Assembly: GCA_028284565.1 (NCBI GenBank)
Contig: JANQRM010000630.1
Location: 1-15,327 of the forward strand
DNA: 15,327 nt
Direction of reading: 5' to 3'
From: Anaerolineae bacterium
Lineage (GTDB): Bacteria; Chloroflexota; Anaerolineae; Aggregatilineales; Phototrophicaceae
The stretch's first letter is position 1. The number at the start of each line of letters is the position of its first letter. The notes beneath the pieces are model-generated. The model had not been told where the DNA came from, did no database searches, and worked only from the letters and a program-made list of their open reading frames with translations. Both the position numbers and the translations under genes were made by a program. Below, piece after piece: positions 8,088-14,472 of the stretch.

Positions 8088-9811
8088 CGACCACGACCAT
8101 TGACCCCGTAACGACAGAGATTATCCGCAACGCCTTTGTCTCTATCGCACAGGATATGAATGCGACTCTGATTCGCAGTGCCTATTCACCCATCATCTAT
8201 GAAGGGAAAGATTGCTCCGTTGCCCTGCTTGATAATCATGGCAATGTACTCGGACAATCGCTGGGATTACCCCTCTTTTTGGGCAATCTACAAGTCTGTG
8301 TGAAGTTGACCGCCGAACTCTATGGTTGGGATTACTTCCGCCCCGGAGACATCTTGTATATGAATGACTCCTATATGACGGGGACTCATCTCAATGATGC
8401 GACGATATTCGCACCCATTTATTGGCGAGATAAACTGGTCGGCTTCTCTGCATCGCGCGCTCACTGGCTGGACGTCGGCGGGAAAGACCCCGGCGGTCCG
8501 ATGGATTCGTCCGAGATTTATCAGGAAGGGATGCGATTTGCCCCCACACGAATCTATGAAAATGACCAACCCCGTGAAGACGTGATTGAGATTCTGCGAC
8601 GGAATGGGCGTTTTGGCTTTTTGCTCGTGGGTGATTTGAATGCACAGGTTGCGGCTGGGCGCACAGGTGAACAACGCTATTACGACATTCTCGAACGCTT
8701 TGGCTATGACACCGTGATGGCGGCGCGCGATGAAATCTTCCGTCAATCCGAACTATTAGAACGGGAAGCCGTCTCCGCTATTCCCGATGGGGTTTACACT
8801 TCTGAAGGCTTGATTGACAACGATGGACTCAGTGATGACCCTGTGCCTCTCAAGATGACCGTGACTGTCCAAGATGACACGATGAAGATTGACCTTGAGG
8901 GTTCTTCTCCTCAGACGCGCGGACCCGTCAATTGTGGCTTTGCCCAGACGATTTCGGCTTGTCGAGTGGCTTTCAAATTGCTCGTCAATCCCACTCGTCC
9001 GGTGGATGGGGGTACGTTCAAGACCCTAACTATCGAAGCACCCGAAGGCTCCATCTTCCGCGCCCAAGAACCCGCCGCTTGTCAGTGGTACTTTACGCCA
9101 CTTGGTATGCTGATTGATTTGTTTGTGAAAGCCCTCACACCAGCCATGCCAGAAGCCGTTGCAGGCGCACACTATGGCGACTCCATGGTGATTTTCCTTG
9201 CTGGTGTTGACCCGCGTACCAATGCGCCCTTCTTGGCTGTCGAGCCAACACCGGGAGGTTGGGGTGGACATGCTAATGGCGATGGACAAGATGGCTTAAT
9301 CAACAATGTGAATGGGGCATTCAAGGATTTACCAGTTGAAGTTTATGAAAGCAAGTTCCCAGCCATGTTGCACAATTACGGCTTCCGTGCCGATACGGGC
9401 GGGATTGGCAAGCATCGTGGCGGTTGTGGTCTATACCGTGAATACACACTGGAAACAGATGGCTATCTTTCACTATGGTTTGACCGTTCCGTGACTCCCG
9501 CGTGGGGTTTGCTCGGCGGTCAAGATGGCATCGGACCTGATGTCCAAGTGGATTTACCGGATGGCGAGGAACTGCATATCCTCAAAGTGAGTGCGCGTCC
9601 CATCCCCAATGGCACAGTCGTCACAACCTATACAGGAGGGGGCGGCGGATTTGGCAATGCCTTAGAACGTGACCCGAACTTGGTGCGTGAAGATGTGCTA
9701 GATGGCTATGTCACCTTAGATAGCGCACGGGACGATTATGGTGTGATCTTCAATGACGATTTGACCATCAATGAATCCGCAACCCAAGCCCAACGCGCAC
9801 AGATGGGATAG
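8084..9811 (+). CDS. hyuB: HyuB-type subunit 1 of ATP-dependent hydantoinase/oxoprolinase/carboxylase family
   Basis: A 575-aa Hydantoinase_B-domain protein, normal length for a stand-alone HyuB, predicted cytosolic partner of the preceding HyuA. The opening DPVTTEIIRNAFVSIAQDMN and IRSAYSPIIYEGKDCSVAL are family signatures. The segment MNDSYMTGTHLND followed by SRAHWLDVGG holds H102, D105 and H127. From memory, acetone carboxylase binds Mn with a His, Asp, His set at this same spacing (3 and 25 residues), so these are likely metal ligands here. The C-terminus has the Gly-rich YTGGGGGFGNALERDP and LDSARDDYGV. It overlaps hyuA by four bases. After the stop there is a 60-bp AT-rich gap before the second pair. 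It is fairly close to the canonical HyuB motif, unlike the second copy. Confidence 0.92.
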   Translation: MTTTTIDPVTTEIIRNAFVSIAQDMNATLIRSAYSPIIYEGKDCSVALLDNHGNVLGQSLGLPLFLGNLQVCVKLTAELYGWDYFRPGDILYMNDSYMTGTHLNDATIFAPIYWRDKLVGFSASRAHWLDVGGKDPGGPMDSSEIYQEGMRFAPTRIYENDQPREDVIEILRRNGRFGFLLVGDLNAQVAAGRTGEQRYYDILERFGYDTVMAARDEIFRQSELLEREAVSAIPDGVYTSEGLIDNDGLSDDPVPLKMTVTVQDDTMKIDLEGSSPQTRGPVNCGFAQTISACRVAFKLLVNPTRPVDGGTFKTLTIEAPEGSIFRAQEPAACQWYFTPLGMLIDLFVKALTPAMPEAVAGAHYGDSMVIFLAGVDPRTNAPFLAVEPTPGGWGGHANGDGQDGLINNVNGAFKDLPVEVYESKFPAMLHNYGFRADTGGIGKHRGGCGLYREYTLETDGYLSLWFDRSVTPAWGLLGGQDGIGPDVQVDLPDGEELHILKVSARPIPNGTVVTTYTGGGGGFGNALERDPNLVREDVLDGYVTLDSARDDYGVIFNDDLTINESATQAQRAQMG

Positions 9812-9860
9812 AGCATAACAATTTAGACGAAGAAACATCTGACAACTTAAATATTATTTC

Positions 9861-9867
9861 AAGGAGG
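9861..9867 (+). promoter_or_regulatory. Very strong ribosome binding site before the second hyuA
   Basis: AAGGAGG is a full anti-16S match four bases before the ATG at 9872. It sits at the end of an AT-rich 60-bp gap (9812-9871), the only sizeable gap inside the operon. The gap also holds a TATTAT (9852-9857), but no matching -35 box at the usual distance, so an internal promoter is not supported well. The strong site may raise translation of the second pair relative to the first. Confidence 0.7.
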
Positions 9868-9871
9868 CGGT

Positions 9872-11914
9872 ATGCGTGTATCAGTCGATGTAGGTGGGAC
9901 ATTTACCGATGTCATTGCCCTAGATGAGGACAGCGGGAATATCCGCTTAGAGAAAGTCGCCACCACCCCAGCCAACCCCGCCGATGGAGTCTTAGAAGGC
10001 TTCCAAAAAGCCGATGTCAGTGCCGAGACAATTGGCTATTTTGTGCATGGGACAACCCTCGGCATCAATGCCATGCTGACCCGCAGTGGGGCGAAGGTCG
10101 CCATTATTACAACAAAGGGCTTCCGCGATGTCTATCTCTTGGGACGGACAGACCGCATCCCTATGTATGATTTCAAATATCGCAAACCCGAATCCCTCGT
10201 CCCACGTTACTTATCCTTTGAGATTGAAGAACGCCTGAATTACAAGGGCGAAGTACTGACTCCTTTTAATCATCAGCAAGCGCGCGAAGTCGTGAAGCAA
10301 ATCCAAGAACATGGCGTACAATCCGTCGCCGTCTGCTTCTTGCACAGCTATGCCAACCCCGATCACGAATTGGCGATGGAAAAGGTCTTGAATGAAGTCG
10401 CGCCAGAGTTGTCCGTGACCCTCTCCCATCAGCTCAACCGCGAATATCGAGAGTATGAACGGACAAGTACCACCGTCATAGATGCTTACGTCAAGCCGAT
10501 TACCCGCACCTATCTCACACGCCTTGATAGCGAACTGCGCGATGGGGGCTTTGATGGCAACTTCCTCATGACACGCTCCGGTGGTGGTGCAATGACACTC
10601 GAAACCGCCAAAGAACAACCCGTGCATCTAGTGTTATCGGGTCCTGCTGGCGGGGTGATTGGGGGTGCATATCTGGGCAAACTTATCGGTCAACCCAACC
10701 TTATCACCTTCGATATGGGCGGGACCAGCCTCGATGCCTCCTTGATTGCCGAAGGCGAACCTACGATTGAAAATCAACAAGTCTTCCAAACCCTACCCAT
10801 TTCGATTCCAACGATTGATATTCACACCATCGGTTCAGGCGGTGGCTCGATTGCATGGGTCGATGATGGCGGTCACTTGCAAGTCGGACCAAAGAGTGCA
10901 GGTGCAGACCCCGGACCTGCCTGTTATTCCAAAGGGGGCGAGGATGCGACCTTTACCGATGCGGCGTTGGTTGTCGGCTATTTGGATGCCGAAAACTTCC
11001 TCGGCGGTGAAATCACAATTGACCCCGCCTTAGCAGAGAATGCCATTCAACAATTAGCGGACAAACTCGGCATGTCCCTCAATGATGTCGCCGCAGGGAT
11101 TGTCCATATTAGTGAAGCGAAGATGGCAGGCGCAGTACGTGTTATCTCGATTGAACGGGGCTATCATCCCAAAGACTTTGCTTTGTGTGCCTTTGGTGGA
11201 GGAGGGGCTTTTGTCGCCGCGAATGTCGCCCGTGAATTGGGCATCCCACGCGCGATTATCCCACCGGGACCGGGTAACTTCTCTGCTTTTGGGATGCTCA
11301 TGGTGGATGTGGTGCATGACTTCTCGCAGACGAACATCACTGGCTTGGCAGATTTGGATGTCACCGCTGTCAATGAGGTCTATGCAACTCTACACCAACA
11401 AGGGGAAGAAGCCCTTTCAGCCGATGGCTTCGATGCAGACCGACGCAAATACATCCCTACTGCCGAATTACGCTATCGTGGGCAAGAACATGCTGTCAAT
11501 ATCCCCATCCCCAGCATGAATCTGACTGCTGATGATATTCCCAACATTGTCAATACCTTCAACGCCGTGCATCAACAGCAATATGGGCATAGCATGATGA
11601 AAGACCCTATCGAGATTGTCACCTTCCGCTTACGGGCTGTCGGCTTACTCCCGCGTCCCGATTTGCCCAAGATTCAACAAGGCAGTGGCAATATCGACCC
11701 AGCGCACAAAGGCAATCGCCAAGTTTACAATCGCGGACGACTGGGGTTTGTCGAATACCAAGTCTATGACCGCATGAAACTCGGCGCAGGGGATACCATT
11801 CAAGGACCTGCAATTATCGAAGAACCCAGCTCAACCACAATGGTACATGCCAGCGATACGCTGACTGTCGGCGAGTATGGCGAATTACAAATCGAAGTCG
11901 GCAGTATCAGCTAA
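9872..11914 (+). CDS. hyuA: HyuA-type subunit 2 of ATP-dependent hydantoinase/oxoprolinase/carboxylase family
   Basis: A 680-aa paralogue of the HyuA encoded at 6066-8087, with about half of residues shared by eye over the N-terminal 300. It keeps every core element: DVGGTFTD (6-13), VHGTTLGINAMLTRSGA, the second ATP segment DMGGTSLD (281-288), GSGGGSIAW, GADPGPACY (344-352) and AFGGGGAFVA. It therefore looks active as an ATP-using subunit and not a decayed copy. C-terminal motifs such as YRGQEHAVNIPIP and the final IEEPSSTTMV match the family. Its obvious partner is the HyuB that starts 12 bp after its stop. Two complete pairs in one operon suggest two sequential ATP-dependent steps or two related substrates, and not gene dosage, because the sequences have diverged. 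The exact reaction is unknown. Confidence 0.92.
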   Translation: MRVSVDVGGTFTDVIALDEDSGNIRLEKVATTPANPADGVLEGFQKADVSAETIGYFVHGTTLGINAMLTRSGAKVAIITTKGFRDVYLLGRTDRIPMYDFKYRKPESLVPRYLSFEIEERLNYKGEVLTPFNHQQAREVVKQIQEHGVQSVAVCFLHSYANPDHELAMEKVLNEVAPELSVTLSHQLNREYREYERTSTTVIDAYVKPITRTYLTRLDSELRDGGFDGNFLMTRSGGGAMTLETAKEQPVHLVLSGPAGGVIGGAYLGKLIGQPNLITFDMGGTSLDASLIAEGEPTIENQQVFQTLPISIPTIDIHTIGSGGGSIAWVDDGGHLQVGPKSAGADPGPACYSKGGEDATFTDAALVVGYLDAENFLGGEITIDPALAENAIQQLADKLGMSLNDVAAGIVHISEAKMAGAVRVISIERGYHPKDFALCAFGGGGAFVAANVARELGIPRAIIPPGPGNFSAFGMLMVDVVHDFSQTNITGLADLDVTAVNEVYATLHQQGEEALSADGFDADRRKYIPTAELRYRGQEHAVNIPIPSMNLTADDIPNIVNTFNAVHQQQYGHSMMKDPIEIVTFRLRAVGLLPRPDLPKIQQGSGNIDPAHKGNRQVYNRGRLGFVEYQVYDRMKLGAGDTIQGPAIIEEPSSTTMVHASDTLTVGEYGELQIEVGSIS

Positions 11915-11926
11915 GAGGAGACAATC

Positions 11927-13642
11927 ATGAGCGCACTTGACCCGATTACTGTAGAAGTGATTCATAACTATCTGCTTTCCGCCGCCAATGAGATGGAACG
12001 CAACCTCATGCGGACTTCCTACAACACGATTATCTACGAAATCCGCGACTTTGGTTTGGGGATTTATGATAGTCAATGCCGTTTGCTTGCCGAATCGCCG
12101 GGACTCGCCATCTTCACACGCGGGAATGATTATGGCTTAGAAAAGACAGTGGAATTCGCCGGAGCAGACAACATGCGTCCGGGCGATTTACTCCTAACCA
12201 GCTATCCCTATTGGAGTTCTGCTCACCCCTTAGATGTCTTGGCGATATCGCCGATTTTCTACAAAGACGAATTGCTAGGCTACACCGCGATTAAACAGCA
12301 CTGGCTCGATTTAGGACAAAAGGATGCAGGTTACATCCTCGATTCGATTGACGTTTTCCAAGAAGGTCTGCTTCTGCCAGCCGTTAAACTCTACAAAGCG
12401 GGTGTATTGGATGAAGAACTCCTGAACATCATCCGTTTTAATACCCGTTTACCCGACCGCGTCATTGGCGATATGAACGCCCAGATTTCCGCCTGTCGTA
12501 CTGGGGAACGTCGCGTCGCCGAATTGGTCGAGCGTTTTGGTGTGGAGACCTATCGCACCGCCGTTGAACAAATACTCGATCATGGGGAACGGATTGCCCG
12601 CGCCCGCTTAGCTGAACTCCCCAAAGGCACATGGACAGCAGAAGATTTCGCCGATGATGATGGCATCGACAAAGACACCATGCTCAAACTCAAGTGTACG
12701 GTCACCGTCACCGATGATGAATTTATCGTCGATTGGACTGGCTCACATCCCGCCACCAAAGGACCCATGAATGTACCACTAGGAATGACGCTCGGCGTCA
12801 GTGCTTTGGCATTCAAAGGAATCACCACCCCCGATTCTCCAGCCAATGAAGGCAACTATCGCCCACTCAAAGTCATTGCACCTGCGGGTGAACTCATGCA
12901 CGCTGTCCCACCTGCACCGACCTTTACAGTCTGGGGAGGCTTACTCGCACCAGAAGTCATCCTAAAAGCACTCGCCAAAGGGATGCCAGACCTTGTTCCC
13001 GCATGTTCGGGTGGCGATGTCTTTGATGTCATGGGATTAGGTGTGCATCCAGAAACTAACCTCCCTTGGATCGAAGCCACCAACGAAGCGGTTGGTTTTG
13101 GCGCACATGCCGGTGGGGATGGTGAAGATGCCATTATGCATCTCACAGAACCCGGTTGTCGCAACAATCCAGTCGAAGTTCTCGAAGCCAAGGCGCCATG
13201 GATTATCGAGTATTATCGGATGCGCCAAGATTCGGGTGGAGCAGGCGAACATCGTGGCGGAGTTGGAGTCACGCGCACGTATCGCTTCTTGCATCCATCC
13301 ACTGCGCTCACCCTCGTCAAGAAAACCAAGACGAAACCGTGGGGCATTAACGGCGGTGGCGAAGGTGAAAATGGACATGTCATCGTCTGGCCCGACACCG
13401 ACAAAGAAGAAGTGACCGGCGCAATCTACTACAACTTCGACGCAGAAGATGTTATCGTGAATCATTCCGGTGGCGGTGGCGGATGGGGCGACCCCTTCAA
13501 ACGTGACCCGCAGAAAGTGTTACATGATGTCATAAATGAATATATCTCGCTCGATAGTGCCAGAAACGACTATGGCGTGGTTATCGACCCCCACACCATG
13601 ACTGTCGATATGGAAGCAACCCATGTACTGCGAAAGGGCTAG
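11927..13642 (+). CDS. hyuB: HyuB-type subunit 2 of ATP-dependent hydantoinase/oxoprolinase/carboxylase family, diverged motif
   Basis: A 571-aa Hydantoinase_B-domain protein, clearly related to the HyuB at 8084-9811: DPITVEVIHNYLLSAANEME at the start, FNTRLPDRVIGDMNAQISAC in the middle, and HSGGGGGWGDPFKRDP and LDSARNDYGVVI at the end. The motif that in the first copy reads NDSYMTGTHLND is here TSYPYWSSAHPLD, so the Asn-Asp and Thr-His parts have changed. Yet H100, D103 and H125 keep the spacing of H102, D105 and H127 in copy 1, so the likely metal site is retained while its rim differs. GAGGAG at 11915-11920 lies six bases before the ATG. The gene ends in the first base pairs of the terminator hairpin. 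A different substrate from copy 1 is the simplest reading, by inference. Confidence 0.9.
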   Translation: MSALDPITVEVIHNYLLSAANEMERNLMRTSYNTIIYEIRDFGLGIYDSQCRLLAESPGLAIFTRGNDYGLEKTVEFAGADNMRPGDLLLTSYPYWSSAHPLDVLAISPIFYKDELLGYTAIKQHWLDLGQKDAGYILDSIDVFQEGLLLPAVKLYKAGVLDEELLNIIRFNTRLPDRVIGDMNAQISACRTGERRVAELVERFGVETYRTAVEQILDHGERIARARLAELPKGTWTAEDFADDDGIDKDTMLKLKCTVTVTDDEFIVDWTGSHPATKGPMNVPLGMTLGVSALAFKGITTPDSPANEGNYRPLKVIAPAGELMHAVPPAPTFTVWGGLLAPEVILKALAKGMPDLVPACSGGDVFDVMGLGVHPETNLPWIEATNEAVGFGAHAGGDGEDAIMHLTEPGCRNNPVEVLEAKAPWIIEYYRMRQDSGGAGEHRGGVGVTRTYRFLHPSTALTLVKKTKTKPWGINGGGEGENGHVIVWPDTDKEEVTGAIYYNFDAEDVIVNHSGGGGGWGDPFKRDPQKVLHDVINEYISLDSARNDYGVVIDPHTMTVDMEATHVLRKG

Positions 13643-13687
13643 TTGAAAAGAGATGAATCCCTGCAATCTGTTGGGATTCTTTTCAAC
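13642..13687 (+). terminator. Hairpin terminator closing the hyu operon
   Basis: An inverted repeat begins at the last base of the hyuB stop codon. The left arm GTTGAAAAG (13642-13650), a 5-base bulge AGATG and AATCCC (13656-13661) pair with GGGATTCTTTTCAAC (13673-13687), a 15-base-pair imperfect stem with an 11-base loop. The compact core is GAATCCC/GGGATTC (13655-13661 with 13673-13679) followed by TTTT, a usable but short U-tract. Because the outer stem contains A-runs on its left arm, it may also stop transcription from the other side. Confidence 0.65.
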
Positions 13688-13700
13688 GCGATTTATACAC

Positions 13701-13731
13701 TTGACAACCCAGATCGCTATCCTCCTGTAAA
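13701..13731 (+). promoter_or_regulatory. Promoter candidate before the two-TM protein gene
   Basis: TTGACA (13701-13706) matches the -35 consensus exactly and lies just past the terminator. The best -10 is TGTAAA (13726-13731), four of six matches at 19-bp spacing, which is long. It sits 33 bp before the ATG at 13765. Its place directly after a terminator and before a gene with its own ribosome binding site favours a real promoter, but the -10 is weak. Confidence 0.45.
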
Positions 13732-13754
13732 TAAGGTGTGTACAATGAAACGAC

Positions 13755-13760
13755 GGAGGA
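13755..13760 (+). promoter_or_regulatory. Ribosome binding site that fixes the start at 13765
   Basis: GGAGGA lies four bases before the ATG at 13765. The frame is open upstream and a GTG at 13738 is possible, but it lacks such a site and would put an acidic stretch in front of the basic MAKRRSTNK N-terminus. Confidence 0.75.
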
Positions 13761-13764
13761 CGTT

Positions 13765-14379
13765 ATGGCAAAACGACGATCAACCAACAAATCACAAGCC
13801 TCTGAAAGCATTGTGCAAATCATAGGTTTCATGCTGACTTCCGGAGTCATATTCTATATTTTAGTCAGTTATGAAGAGACCTCGCCTATTGTATTCGGCG
13901 TGATCGCTATAGTTGGTTTTATTGGTTCAGCTATGTTGCCTATGATACTCGCCACAATAAAGCAAGCTATCCAAGAGAATTATCTTACGGGTAAACCACG
14001 AACCAGCACGCAATCATCTTTACATAAAAAGTCAGATAAACCGCAAAAACCTGTACAACAGTTTATTCCGCATGTCCTGAACGAACCTGTTCCCGATACA
14101 CCGTCGGATACAGTCTATAGTCGGAACAAAATCCGTGAATTGGCACCGCAAATGAACAGATGGACAGTGCGAGCTGAACAGATTACGATCCAACTTTTGC
14201 AGGAGTTTAAGCCAGAAGACCGTCCTCGCGCACGAATTCGTCTGCATGACCTGAAGCGGCTACGAGAACCACGTATGGTTATCACAGCACTGGTCTTTGC
14301 GGAAGGTGATTTGGAAAAATTAGGTGTCATTGTTGATTTTGGCAATCTAGATTACAGAGAATTGTTGTCGGTCTTTTAG
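13765..14379 (+). CDS. Hypothetical two-TM membrane protein
   Basis: I do not recognise this 204-aa protein. It has a short basic N-terminus (AKRRSTNK) and two hydrophobic segments at about 16-35 (IVQIIGFMLTSGVIFYILVS) and 42-65, separated by a short acidic turn. A basic, Ser/Pro-rich linker (about 75-110) precedes a C-terminal soluble part rich in charged helices (NKIRELAPQMNRWTVRAEQI, then PEDRPRARIRLHDLKRLREP) that ends in hydrophobic strand-like stretches. By the positive-inside rule both ends should be cytosolic. The start is chosen at 13765 from the Shine-Dalgarno, instead of an upstream GTG. Codon use and its AT-richer composition differ slightly from the catabolic genes, by eye. It is flanked by a terminator on one side and an operator-like palindrome on the other, so it is probably a separate gene unrelated to the hyu operon. 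Confidence 0.75.
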   Translation: MAKRRSTNKSQASESIVQIIGFMLTSGVIFYILVSYEETSPIVFGVIAIVGFIGSAMLPMILATIKQAIQENYLTGKPRTSTQSSLHKKSDKPQKPVQQFIPHVLNEPVPDTPSDTVYSRNKIRELAPQMNRWTVRAEQITIQLLQEFKPEDRPRARIRLHDLKRLREPRMVITALVFAEGDLEKLGVIVDFGNLDYRELLSVF

Positions 14380-14430
14380 AGGAATATTCAGTCGAACAGT
14401 AGAAACTCTGTGCAAAAACAAATCATTTAT

Positions 14431-14450
14431 TTATATGCCTGTTCAACAGG
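14431..14450 (+). promoter_or_regulatory. Operator-like palindrome beside a -10-like box before the M24 gene
   Basis: The 93-bp gap 14380-14472 holds CCTGTTCAACAGG (14438-14450), two perfect 6-base half-sites around one central base, directly after the AT-rich TTATAT (14431-14436). A palindrome over the expected transcription start would suit a repressor. A degenerate relative, GTCGAACAG (14391-14399), lies upstream, eight of nine bases matching one half-site region in inverted sense. No good -35 box was found for TTATAT, so the promoter itself is unproven. The regulator is unknown. Confidence 0.4.
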
Positions 14451-14472
14451 GTCTCGTACATAAGGAGAATAT

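Noticed and set aside
13643..13825. 60-codon open frame starting with TTG after hyuB2
   Set aside because: It runs through the terminator hairpin and into another frame of the two-TM gene, with no Shine-Dalgarno or protein-like composition.
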